From Diphasiastrum complanatum (lineage: Eukaryota > Streptophyta > Lycopodiopsida > Lycopodiales > Lycopodiaceae): DNA of 64,000 nt. The DNA lies in NCBI GenBank assembly GCA_029204225.1, contig CM055095.1:45805446-45869445 (forward strand), written 5' to 3'. Of the stretch, positions 1-10,310 are shown one piece after another. Positions within the stretch are counted from its first letter, which is position 1; every line of letters starts with the position of its first letter. The position numbers and the translations under genes are program-made. Under the pieces are notes generated by a model. It searched no databases. It had not been told where the DNA came from and saw only the letters and a program-made list of their open reading frames with translations.

Positions 1-813
1 CTTCCAGAAAAGGTTGTTATACCTTGGTCACATTATTTCGGACCATGGGTTAGAAATTGACCCAAATAAAGTCCGACAAGTACGTGAATGGCCTATTCCT
101 AAAACCATCCGAGAGGTTAAGTCCATTTTGGGCTTTACGGGGTTTTTTCATAGATTCATCTTGAACTATGCTTTAATTGCATTAACCTTGACGAATGTCC
201 TCAGAGGGGCTAAAAGAGTTAGCCGGCACAGTAAGTTCAATCCTCCAGTTACTTGGACTAAAGAGTTGAATCAGAGTTTTGAGAACCTCAAATACTGTGT
301 AACTACAGCACCTATTCTACACATAGTGGATCCTAACAAGCCATATGTGCTTGAAACGGATGCCAGTGATTATGCTATAGGTGCAGTCCTATATCAGGAT
401 GGTAGACCGGTTGCTTTTGAAAGCAAGAAGTTAGATCCTGCTCAAAGGCAGTATTGCCCCTACGACAAGGAGCTTTTTGCTGTGATTCATGCCTTGAAAG
501 TTTGGAGACATTATTTGTATGGCTCCCAGTTTACCATAGTTACTGACCATCAACCGTTAAAGTATATTAACGATGCGGTCGACCTTAGGGGCCGTAAGGC
601 CAGATGGTCAGAGATGCTCCAAGAATTTCATTATGACATTGAGTACCGGAAGAATACTTCTAATAGTGTCGCGGATGCCTTAAGCCGGATTGGAGAGGTT
701 AATCAGTTAAGCTTTTCTGAGATCCAATCTAAGTTGTATCTGTCCTTAAGAGATTTGTGTAAGACCGATGTACTTCGGTCGTATTTGGCTAGACGTCCTG
801 GCAGGTTCTTCTA
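1..813 (+). pseudogene. Ty3/gypsy pol fragment: RT C-terminus and RNase H
   Basis: Decayed gypsy polyprotein entering from the left edge. The reading starts in the RT connection (YLGHIIS motif), then reaches RNase H with LETDASDYAIGAVL, a TDHQPLKY motif and an end reading SVADALSR. These are standard Ty3/gypsy pol signatures. The frame stops at about 812, before the integrase segment that follows in another frame, so the polyprotein is broken. It resembles the gypsy relics near 36 kb and 55 kb but is not identical to them. Gag, protease and the RT catalytic core would lie left of the window. Confidence 0.9.
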
Positions 814-898
814 GATCTAGTGATGAGCTTGGAATGCAGGATTCCAAGATTTCTCCTAATCAGGACAAGATACAGAGAGACTATTCCATAGGGATGGA

Positions 899-1790
899 TT
901 GCTTTTCTGGAATGGAAAAGTTTGTGTGCCACAAAATGATGATATAAGGGCCCAAATCCTGCATGAATGTCATGACAGCCCGTGTGCAGGGCACCCTGGC
1001 TCACAAAGGACCCTTGACTTAGTAAAAAGGAACTTTTATTGGCCAAACTTAAAAAGTCAAGTGGAGGCATATGTTCGCAAGTGTGCACAATGCCAAGTTA
1101 ATAAAGCTGAGAGACTTACGGCAGCTGGTTTCCTAATGCCCTTGAAAATTCCCAAAAGAAAGTGGGAAAGCATTTCCATGGACTTTGTGGTTGGGCTACC
1201 TCGGACAAAAAGGCAAAATGATGCCATTTGGGTAATAGTTGACAGGTTAACTAAAATGGCGTAGTTCATAACAACTAAGCAAATTGTCAAGGCTTCTGAA
1301 CTTGCTCAGCTTTTCGTCGAAAAGTTGTTCAGGTTGTTTGGTTTGCCGAATGACATTGTCAGTGATCGAGATCCAAAGTTCACTGGCAAATTCTGGCAAG
1401 CGGTCTTTGAGAAATTAGAGACCACTCTAAGTTTGGGGTCATCAGATCATCCTGAATCGGATGGTCAGACAGAGAGGACGAACCAGTCTATGGAAGATAT
1501 GCTTCGGGCATATGTTTCCAGAAGACAGTCGGATTGGGAAAGGTACCTTCCAATAATTGAGTTTGCGTATAACAGCGCAAAGCACTCAACGACGGGTTTT
1601 AGTCCATTTTCTCTGATGTACGGTTTCCAGCCTAGGGCTCCCATTTCAGTGGGCCTCAAAGGCCTCAAGGTTAAAGCAGCAGTAGATTTCTTGCATGATA
1701 TGCAAGAAATGTTGCTAGTTGCTCGCGAGAACGTAAAAACGGCTCAGGATAGAGCCTAGTTTTACGCTAATCAAAAGCGACAACCTAGGG
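899..1790 (+). pseudogene. Ty3/gypsy integrase fragment
   Basis: Continuation of the same gypsy pol. An HHCC zinc-binding region (HECHDSPCAGHPG, then CAQCQ) precedes the catalytic core, which has MDFVVGLP, VSDRDPKFTG and the SDGQTERTNQ block holding the catalytic Glu. Two in-frame TAG codons, near 1262 and 1757, interrupt it. Both sit where related elements usually have Gln or His (the minus-strand relic near 54.8 kb reads DRAQFYAN at the second site), which fits decay by C-to-T change. No LTR or chromodomain could be followed beyond about 1790. Confidence 0.88.
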
Positions 1791-1796
1791 TGCAAA

Positions 1797-2135
1797 CATA
1801 ATTACGATTGGCCTATGCCAAAGTGTCTGGAAAACAACAATGCACTCTTGAAAACCCATAGAAAATATGTAATGTTGGACCTATGATATCACGTTTTACT
1901 AAAGTGGTTGCAACTTGTGGTAACGGCAACGATACAACCTCACAAGGGAAAGATGTCGAATGGATGACATAGTCATTTAAAAGGTTGGTTGATTGTATTG
2001 CGAATATCCACTCAGGTGATTCATATGTTCTTATTGTGTTTGTTACATATGATCCTTCATTGTATCATCTAGAAAACACCTTGAAACACATAGTAGGTTC
2101 ATTTTCTATACAATATGGATCATATACCAAGGGAA
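1797..2135. other. No gene recognised
   Basis: Anonymous sequence between the gypsy relic and the first LINE 3' end. It has only short open frames without recognisable motifs and could be decayed 3' sequence of the gypsy element. No LTR boundary or duplication was found. Confidence 0.4.
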
Positions 2136-2393
2136 ACTGGTTGCTTTTACAGCATCAGCATAGCAACAGCAGCAGCAGTATCATAGCCTTGACATCTTGA
2201 CATAGATACAGATGATTATTATGCGCACACATACTCTCGCATACATGTCTATTTTAGCTTTTTAGTTGTACTAGATGTTTTATTACAGTTTTGGAGGCGT
2301 TTTATACGCTCCCACGGTTACCACATACTTGACATGTACTTCATTAGTCTTATATGCCTTTTGGCATGGAAAAGACATTAATAAAGCTTTCTT

Positions 2394-2398
<5 letters not shown>
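2136..2398 (+). mobile_element. LINE copy P1 (subfamily A), 5'-truncated 3' end
   Basis: Only the last few ORF2 codons and the 3' UTR of a subfamily A element remain. From about 2190 it parallels the P2 3' UTR (7364-7557), including the GGAG-x-CGT...ACG-CTCC hairpin, the TGCC-TTTT-GGCA hairpin and GACATTAATAAAGC just before the CT array. Its left edge is blurred by a CAG/CAT-rich stretch, and unlike the other copies it does not abut a CT array on the left. P1 supplies the (TC)n tail into which P2 is inserted. Confidence 0.75.

Positions 2399-2445
<47 letters not shown>
2391..2445. repeat. (TC)n tail of P1 / 5' junction of P2
   Basis: A CTTT-type transition (2389-2400) runs into pure CT to 2445. 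P2 5' sequence begins at 2446 with no intervening DNA. Confidence 0.95.
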
Positions 2446-2447
<2 letters not shown>

Positions 2448-2510
2448 CGATGGTGATGGCTGTCCATCGCTGATCTCTCTCCCCCTCTCCCGCCGTCCTC
2501 TCCCACCTCC

Positions 2511-3702
2511 ATGGCACGCAAAACCAGGGGGAGCCCTTGCTCCCCCACTCCTCCCCACCCCCCTCCATCACCCTCTACCCCACTCCCTTCCTCCGCTCTA
2601 CCTACTGCTCCGCCCCCCTCCCTCCGCTCCACCTGCTGCTCCACCCCCCTCCTCCGCTCCACCTCCCTCCACTCCACCCGCTGCTCCGCCCCCCTCCTCC
2701 GTTTCACCTCCCTCCACTCCATCTGCTGCCCACCAGCCACCCTCCGCTCCACCTGCTGCCCACCACCCCTCCTCAGCTCCACCCGCTACCCTGCCCTACC
2801 CATCTGCTGGTTCGACCTCTTCCTCCGCTCCACCTGTTGCCCAGCCACCCTCCTCTGCTCCACCTGAGCAACAGGCCCCTCCTGCTGCGCAACAGCAATC
2901 CCACTCAAGCCCTCCCTCATCCCTTGTCCCTTCGACTCCCATCTCTACCAACGCTGCTCCAGACACCCCCTTCTTGTCTCATGCCGACTACACCACCTCC
3001 AAATCCTTCGAGAAGTTCCTAGCCTACCAACTGAAAGAACTGAAGGCAGATGTGCAAACTCTGAAACTGGAAATCATCCACCTACGCACAGAGAACCAAC
3101 AACTCCAAACAGAAATGGAAAATAAATATGCTTCCCAGCCAGAAGAAGAGACAAAGCTGAAGATTCAAGATCTGGAACAGCAACTGAGCCAGCACAAAGA
3201 ATCGACCAAAACATGGGCTTCTATCATCACCAACAACAAAGCTACCAGCCCACCTTGGACAGCCTATGGCGGAAGTAAGTCTCCCCCCTTTTCATCATTC
3301 ATTTCCACTACTCTTACGGAAGAGAAACTCCGAGATTCCAAGGCTCTCAATATTAGGGTACGAGGCATCGTGGACACCCAAAATGCCATTGACGAAGCAA
3401 AAAGATTTTTATGCACTACCCTAGGACACAATGCAGATGGTTTGGATACAGCATGGCGTACTAGAAAAGACACCGCTACCTTGATCCTCCGCTTCACGTC
3501 ACATACATATCGTAAGGCAACCTTGCGGAAAAGAACCAAATTGAGAGACACCAAAACCTTCATGGATGATGACTTTACCTATATCCAAGTTGAAGAGAGA
3601 CGCCAAGCACTCCAAACCGTCAAAGCGACCGGAAGACGAGTGATCTATCGTGATGGAGTTGTTTGGTACCTCGATGGTACTGCATCCGGAAACAACCTAT
3701 AG
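2511..3702 (+). pseudogene. LINE ORF1 protein (P2), frameshifted in the proline-rich part
   Basis: RNA-binding chaperone-type ORF1. I chose ATG 2511 because ORF1 of P6, P7 and M5 also starts ATGGC (Met-Ala). The start lies in a different frame from the downstream body, so one indel sits in the Pro/Ser/Ala-rich segment (about 2520-2960). After it comes a coiled coil (about 2990-3200; leucine-rich KELKADVQTLKLEII) ending KTWAS, then an RRM-like domain beginning ALNIRVRGI and containing MDDDFTYIQ, and a C-terminal part with RRVIYRDG. Coiled coil, RRM and CTD in this order match the L1 ORF1p (Transposase_22) layout. It ends in TAG 3700-3702. Confidence 0.85.
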
Positions 3703-3750
3703 GAAATTGGGGTCCCCGGGCATGGGAGCATCCCAGGATCCCCTCCACAC
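3700..3750 (+). promoter_or_regulatory. Candidate UAG readthrough site between ORF1 and ORF2 (P2)
   Basis: TAG at 3700-3702 is followed in the same frame, with no further stop, by codons for EIGVPGHGS...PGSP leading into the endonuclease (GIWNCNG). The next base after TAG is G. A GGGGTCCCC palindrome begins seven nucleotides after the stop. P6/P7 and M5 have the same arrangement with a similar peptide. Readthrough is inferred, not shown. Confidence 0.6.
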
Positions 3751-6700
3751 CACCTACATCTTGGAATATGGAACTGTAATGGCATACACTCATCATCCAC
3801 GGCTGGAGATCTTACCGACTTCATCACAGACAGAGATATACTATTTTTTATGGAGACACACGAGAGCCCAGAGAGAGGACTACCCACATTTGCAGGTTAC
3901 AGATGGGATTCAGTTTATAGGACAGAGACTCGATCAGCGGGTGGCAGAGGTTCGGGTGGAGTTGCATGTCTTTATCGAGAGTCACTACAACCAGCTATAG
4001 AGTTTCTCCGACATGATGCACAAGCACGATACATATGGGCTCATATCACTGGGCGAGCTATCGGTTTGGATAGGGATCTCTTCATTGTTGCCTGCTACTT
4101 CCCTCCAGAGTCCTCCTCCTTTGCAGACGGATCAGGCTCTCCTTACACTGATCTCTCCGCAGACATTGTCAGATTTACAGATCGGGGTTATGTCCTTCTC
4201 ACTGGCGACTTTAATGCCAGGACTGCTACCAGACAGGTGGATTTCCACGACACTGATGACATATTACGTACACGAGCTATTGATTGGGAGGACATTGGCA
4301 TCACCAGGAGCTCAGAGGATATGATGGGCCCTATCACGAGTTATGGAGAGTACCTTCTACAGATGGGTGAGGCTCAAGAGTTCGCCATTTACAATGGCCT
4401 GGCTTGCTGGCCACATTCTAGCAGATTCACTCGCTATCCACATAGCGGAGGACACAGTGTTGTCGACTATCTCATGGGGTCACCAACTTTTATCCCACTT
4501 ATGTCTGATTTCCACATTCTTCCCCCACTACCCTTTCCGATCAATCCTTCCTTTCTTTCAGTATGGGCTCCATCCCGACTTCCCAACCACCCATTATTCC
4601 ATCCATCTCTCGTGAACCCAAATACACTTTTGATCGCTCTCACATCAAGACATACCAGGAGGCCGTCAGTTCATTTCTTTGTCATTTTCCCCACCACATG
4701 TCGTTGGAAACACAAGCTATCTTCCTTACCACTTCACTACATACCGCTGCATCATTTTCCTTTCCCTCCAAACCACATCGACGCCCACCTACTTCGTCAC
4801 ACCCTATCCGACCTCCCTGGTTTGACGCCGAGTGTCGTATCCTCCATCTTCAAGTCACCCAAGCTCGATTGCATAATACACACCTTCTTCCTGCAGCTCG
4901 TCGATCTTTCCATTATGCCCTCCGACGGAAGAAACGGACGTACGAAACTCAAAAAGGAAAAAGCTTAGTCGATTCCCTTTGCAATTCCTCTTCCGGTGCC
5001 TTCTGGAGAGAATTCATCTCCCGTACCCCACCTCCTCCCCTCACTGACCTTCGTACCTGGACTACATATGCCACTACCTTATATACTGCACCCACGGACA
5101 CACCCATCTCCATTTCTCCCCGACCGACTACTTTCACTTTCTTCACCCCGGACATGGTTCTGACTGCCATCAAAAGACTGAAAACCCGTCGCACTCGTGA
5201 TATTGACGACCTTGAATCCGAACTATTAATCCACGCTGCAGATACACTTTCACCGACCCTAGCCACTTTGCTTATTCGAGCAGTTGTCTCCGGCTTCCCT
5301 TCCTCCAGGTGTACCAACATCATCCACCCCATTCATAAAACTGGTGACCCCATGGACCCTGGTAATTATCGCACCATTATGATTGGACATATCATTGCTA
5401 AGTTATATGGCACCATCCTCCAGTCAGCAATCAGTTCTGAGGCAGAGTCTAGGAGATTACATGCATTGGGCCAGGCAGGTTTCAGAGCACACTACACCAC
5501 AGATCATATCTTCACCCTTCGGGCCATTATTGAGGAGGCTAGACACAGAAGAGAGCGGGTCTACTATTGTTTTGTTGACTTCAGGAAAGCCTTCGACTCT
5601 ATTCCACGATCCCTTCTCATTCAGCGTCTACGTGATCTTGGTTTTTCTACTGACACGATCTTGGCAGTGATGGCACTATATGAGAGTCCTTGGCTGTTTT
5701 CGGAGTGATACCGGCATCTCAGACCACATCTGGAGCAAATTGGCGTGAAACAGGGTTGTTCTCTATCCCCAACCCTGTTTGGACTATACATTGACGAGCT
5801 TGAGAGAGTTATTGAGGGATGCGATGGCACAGGTTGCAGGCTTGGGAGCATCTTGATTGCTATACTTTTATATGCGGAAGACATGGTCCTCCTATCTTCT
5901 TCCAGAGAGGGATTACAGTGATAGCTAGACAGTCTTCATGCCTTCTGCAGTAGATGGGAATTGGGGGTTAACATATTGAAAACCAAAGTTATGGTTTTCA
6001 ACACATCGAGAGCTTTTATGCAGCGCCAGGAACTCATCTTGGATGGGCAACCCTTGGAGGTTGTATCTTCTTACACTTACCTTGGCGTGCTTTTTACAGG
6101 CCCTATCTTTGGCATGCGACAGGCAGCCTCCGCCAGACTTGGGAAGGGTCACGCCTCCCTTGTCCAATTAGAGCGTTTCTGTTTCAGACGGTTTATTCGA
6201 GATGCCCCGAGTAAATATCAGCTTTTTGATACTCTCGTTACTCCCACATTCCTATATGCAGCAGAGGTATGGTGTGTGGGTCTTACATCATCGGATTGGG
6301 CCAGTATTTCACGATTGCAGGTTCTCATGCTATCTCGGATGATATGGGCTAAGCCATCTGTCCCACATCAGATTATCCTAACAGAGTTCGCAGTCCCTCC
6401 CATACAGCTATCCGCCATCTTCCAGCTTATTCTATATATTCAGCGTATTATGACGTTACCCACAGGTGAGCAGAGATACGTACAGACGGCACTTGCCTCC
6501 TCGCGAGACCTTTATGATCAGGGACATCGACTATCATGGTTCTCTCAGGCCTCCCGAATACTAGATACACTTGGGATTTCTATCACAGACCTTCCATTGG
6601 GCACCCATGAGTATATCAGACGCTTTCTATATAGAGCATACCTGAGCCGGACATGGCAGGGACAGCTCGAGGTCAAGCCCGACTATTACAGGACACTTTC

Positions 6701-7366
6701 TGGAGCTAGACACAGTTGGATTTCTAGTTTTGCCACACTATCTCACCTCAGGACTATCTCATGGGCTTCGGTTTATTCTGGGCCAGTTCCGAGTATCCTC
6801 ACACCAGTTGGCGATTGAGACTGGACGCTTCCAGGGAACCCCACGAGAGGAGCGACTTTGCCAGTTATGTTCATTATCTATGGTCGAGACAGAGGAGCAT
6901 TTCCTTTTCACATGTCCAGTTTACTATGAGATCAGAGGGCGATATCATTGCCTTTTTCGTCAGACACCAATTACATTACGATCCCTCATCTCATATGAGG
7001 ACCCTAGATGTGTGGCACTTATGATACGTGAGATGTCCCTCCTGCGTCAGGACCTATGTCAGACAGCTCAGCACACCTATCCAAACACACAGTCTCATAT
7101 TACATCCTTCTTCTCTCGCAGGAGATCACGTCCTGATGCAGAGATGACTGACAGCGATTGCGACGACATTCCCAGACCTAGGATGCAGAGACGACGCACC
7201 ACCCAGCCTCAGGCGGTCACGAGAGTTACACGCCACACTAGACCTCTTACACAGACACACTATACATGCTCCTGTTCACAACCAACGTCAGCGGGCTCCT
7301 GCACTTCCTCATGCTATAGCTCGCATTACATCCTTCTACAGCGCCAGTACAGACCTGGCATCTTGA
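3703..7366 (+). pseudogene. LINE ORF2 (endonuclease, RT, zinc finger), P2, broken
   Basis: APE-type endonuclease: WNCNG, METHES, TGDFNAR, HSVVDYLMG. Reverse transcriptase: NYRTIMIGH, QAGFR, CFVDFRKAFDS, QGCSLSPTLF. CCHC finger: CQLC...HFLFTC. The tail holds QSHITSFF (7090-7113) and, after a 2-nt deletion, RITSFY before TGA at 7364-7366. Damage: frameshifts near 4.53 and 5.69 kb and between about 6.7 and 7.3 kb, stops in the region 5922-5930, and YADD changed to YAED at 5871-5882, which removes a catalytic Asp. There is no in-frame ATG upstream of the endonuclease active-site residues. Confidence 0.9.
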
Positions 7367-7460
7367 CATGGATACATTTGACTACCATGCACAGACACTC
7401 TCATTTATGTAGTTATCTTAACTTGCACTAGATGTTTCTTTCTTTCTTTCTTACAGTTTT

Positions 7461-7706
<246 letters not shown>

Positions 7707-7745
7707 GATAGATACATAGTTGCTGCGATTACTTCTTCACGTGTC

Positions 7746-8196
7746 AGTTATGGGCTCGGCTCATTACATTCGCCATGTCCATTTACATTTACTTTACTTT
7801 ATGCATAGGCAGGCTTTGGGCCCTTTTTTATTCATTATTTGACATTTAGACTATATGGTTGGCCTTGGGCCCTATTATTGACATTTAGACCATATTATTG
7901 GCCTTGGGCCCTATGATTCACTATATTGGTTATTTGGTCATATTACTGAGAGTGGGGGCCTTCTTGGAGGGCGCACTATTTTCCCTCTCAGTTTGGCCCT
8001 AGCCACTGGAAGCTTCCTTTTAGGGCTTCCTCTTGGCTATAAGTAGGGATTCTGTGTCATTTGTTACTTGGCTTATGATATGATCTCCTTCTTTAGTCTC
8101 TTTAAGCTTTCTCTCTCCTGCTTTCTAGGGTTAAGTCTTGCTTATGTGATGCTTTCATAGACTAAATCTAGATCAACCGTGGCTACGTTCATAACT
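7746..8196 (+). mobile_element. Solo-LTR-like insertion with 5-bp target duplication GTGTC
   Basis: 451 bp inserted in P3. GTGTC precedes it (7741-7745) and follows it (8197-8201). Removing the insert and one GTGTC restores the ORF2 frame (SSRV then LADSHAK; P6 has SSCTIADQGAK at this place). The ends are inverted, AGTTATG and CATAACT. A 5-bp duplication and a TATAAG at about 8038 suggest an LTR, but the ends are not the usual TG...CA. No pol sequence is present. Confidence 0.7.
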
Positions 8197-8201
8197 GTGT
8201 C

Positions 8202-8872
8202 CTAGCTGATTCCCATGCCAAGCTGTCCTGGTACCAACAGGCGTCTGATCTCTTACGACATCTGGGCATCTCTATCATGGATCTTCCTCGTGGTACGCAT
8301 TCATATATCCGAGGCTATTTATTCCGTTGATATATGCAGCAGACTTGGAGCTCCCTCCCACCTTCCCGTATTCGATTGAGCTATTACCAGACACACTTCC
8401 TCTCTCTGGATCCTTCTGGTTTGCCATTGTTGCCGCTTTATCTCTCACAGCCCCTATCACACGGCCTGCGCTATTGTCTTGGGCAGTTGCGCATTTCCTC
8501 TCATCAACTTGCTATTGAGGCCGGTCGTGCATGGGATATTCCCCGGGAACGTCGTCTATGTCGCTTGTGCTCGTTGCAGGTGGTGGAAGATGAAGCCCAT
8601 TTCCTCCTCAGATGTCCGTTGTATTATGAGATACGGGGTTGGTGCTTACTCTCCGTCAGTCTCATCTGCCTGTACCAGATCACCTAGGGTTAGACTCCCG
8701 GCACCTGCTTCTCACTGGCTTCTTTCGGACTGGAGCACATGCTGATGACTCCGATGATGAGATTCCTATCGCTATGCCACCGCGGAAAAAGCCCAGATGT
8801 AGTCGGCACTCGCCTCCATCGAGGCCCACTGTACGGTCCACTCAGCGAACACTTCACACTTACTTTCGCTGA
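8202..8872 (+). pseudogene. LINE ORF2 C-terminal fragment (P3)
   Basis: Thumb/linker and zinc finger: GTHSYIRGYLF, then CRLCSLQVVEDEAHFLLRC. In another frame, after an indel, come HLLLTGFF, an acidic DDSDDEIPIA patch and PPRKKPR, ending QRTLHTYFR with TGA at 8870-8872. The last motif fits the PCNA-interacting consensus QxxLxxYF. At the first motif His replaces the expected Gln. Several frame changes show decay. Confidence 0.85.
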
Positions 8873-9079
8873 TATGTACTTATTCTCCACCTCGCCCGGG
8901 TTGTGGGCATTGGTACTTTTTCTGTAGTTCTTCTGTTATACCTGGCCCGGGTTGTGGGTTTATTTCACTTATGCTTTGTTCTACTTTCATTCGTAGCTAG
9001 TTTATAGCATTTTACGGCCACGTCCTCCTATGGGTGATGCTCCCACTGTTGCTTGTACATATTTTCTTTTTGGTCTTAT

Positions 9080-9116
9080 GCACCCACGGGTGCCCAAAAG
9101 ACGTTAATAAAGCTTT

Positions 9117-9118
<2 letters not shown>
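9080..9118 (+). promoter_or_regulatory. LINE 3' hairpin and AATAAA of P3
   Basis: GCACCC-AC-GGGTGC hairpin beginning at about 9080, then CAAAAGACGTTAATAAAGC next to the CT array. Relative to GTGCCC...GGGCAC of subfamily B, both arms changed together (TG to CA, CA to TG), which supports RNA pairing. Confidence 0.65.

Positions 9119-9119
<1 letters not shown>

Positions 9120-9192
<73 letters not shown>
9120..9192. repeat. (TC)n array
   Basis: Tail of P3 and 5' junction of P4. Confidence 0.97.
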
Positions 9193-9196
<4 letters not shown>

Positions 9197-9812
9197 GGCT
9201 TGCGTTACCACATTGGACAGCTACGCACCTCTTCCCATCAGCTTGCTGTTGAGACTGGTCACTGCTGGAATATCTCGCGTGAGCATTGATTATGTCGCCT
9301 CTGTTCTATGCGCGAGCTTGATGATGAGGCACACTTCTTACTTCGATGCCCAGTTTATTATGAGATCCGTGGTCGATATTATTGTCTTTATCGGGATGGT
9401 CCGCATATATTTACCAGTTTTTTCTCTTATCCTGATCCTCGGTGTTTGGGGCTTCTTGTCCGTGAGATGCTTTTACTTCGTCAGTCACTTTTGCCTCCGC
9501 ACGATCATATGGGCATAGACTCTCAGCAGTTGCTAGTTACGGGATACTTTCAAACACGAGCCCGTGATGAGGATTCGGATGATAATATTGACATATCTGT
9601 CCCGCCACGGAAGAAAATCCATCATGGTTGCAGACAGCCAGTACAGCCTTCATCTCGACAAACCGTTCACCGGACACTTCGGGCCTAATCTCTCTTCTTC
9701 ACCTAGCCCGGGTTGTGGGCATCCCTGCTTTCTCCTAGTCATCTGTCCTACCTGGCCCGGGTTGTGGGCATTTTATTGTTTACATTACTTTATTTCTCAT
9801 GTATAGTTTTCT

Positions 9813-9814
<2 letters not shown>
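9193..9814 (+). mobile_element. LINE copy P4 (subfamily D), short ORF2 C-terminal fragment
   Basis: 5'-truncated copy starting at YGLRYHIGQLR and continuing, with a frame change near 9290, through the zinc finger (HFLLRC) to QLLVTGYF, DEDSDDNIDISV and PPRKK, ending at TAA (9686-9688). The first tail motif fits QxxVxxYF. Two GCCCGGGTTGTGGGC copies lie in the 3' UTR (9706-9720, 9755-9769). The UTR lacks the GACRTTAATA end and hairpin II, so it is also cut at the 3' side where it meets the CT array. Confidence 0.83.

Positions 9815-9865
<51 letters not shown>
9815..9865. repeat. (TC)n array
   Basis: Separates P4 from the internal fragment P5. Confidence 0.96.
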
Positions 9866-9867
<2 letters not shown>

Positions 9868-10061
9868 GTGAATTCACCTTCTTCACTCCCGACATGATCT
9901 ACGAGGGCGACTGAAGACTCATCGTACCAGAGATATTGGGGACCTTGAATCTGAATTGTTGATCCACGTCGTTGTCCCACTCTCTCCCATCTTAGCCACT
10001 CTACTCAACCGTGTTGTTGTCTCTGGTTTCCCATCTTCTTAGTGTACTAACATTATCCACC

Positions 10062-10062
<1 letters not shown>
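9866..10062 (+). mobile_element. LINE fragment P5: internal ORF2 piece between two CT arrays
   Basis: About 197 bp coding for part of the RT N-terminal region of subfamily A (EFTFFTPDM, RTRDIGDLESELL, VVVSGFPSS, TNIIHP) with a stop and indels. It lacks both the element start and the 3' UTR, yet has (TC)n on each side. Recombination between arrays, or an internal 3' end primed at the CACCCTCTC stretch, could give this. Confidence 0.8.

Positions 10063-10120
<58 letters not shown>
10063..10120. repeat. (TC)n array
   Basis: Upstream junction of the full-length copy P6. Confidence 0.96.
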
Positions 10121-10122
<2 letters not shown>

Positions 10123-10310
10123 CGCTCTGCTGGTGCGCTGCCCGCTTGCTGGTGCGCTGCCCGCCTGCTGGTGCGCTGCTGCCCTCTCTCTCTCTTGCGC
10201 GCCCACCCGCCCTGCTGGCGCTGCTGTCCGCCCTGCTGGCGCTGCAGTGCTGACCTTCGCACCTGCCCTACGCTGCCCTGCGCTGGTCCTCCATCTGCTT
10301 ACCGCCTCCT
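10121..10310 (+). other. P6 5' UTR with short tandem repeats
   Basis: Three units of about 19 bp with core GCTGGTGCGCTGCCCGC, then two units with core CCGCCCTGCTGGCGCTGC and a short CT run. P7 shares only the last bases before the ATG (CCTCCATCTGCTTACCGCC). The 5' UTR is therefore replaceable between otherwise near-identical copies. Confidence 0.75.

Noticed and set aside
2378-2782. Minus-strand open frames rich in Arg/Gly/Glu opposite the ORF1 proline-rich part
   Set aside because: Antisense shadows of the Pro/Ser/Ala codons of ORF1.
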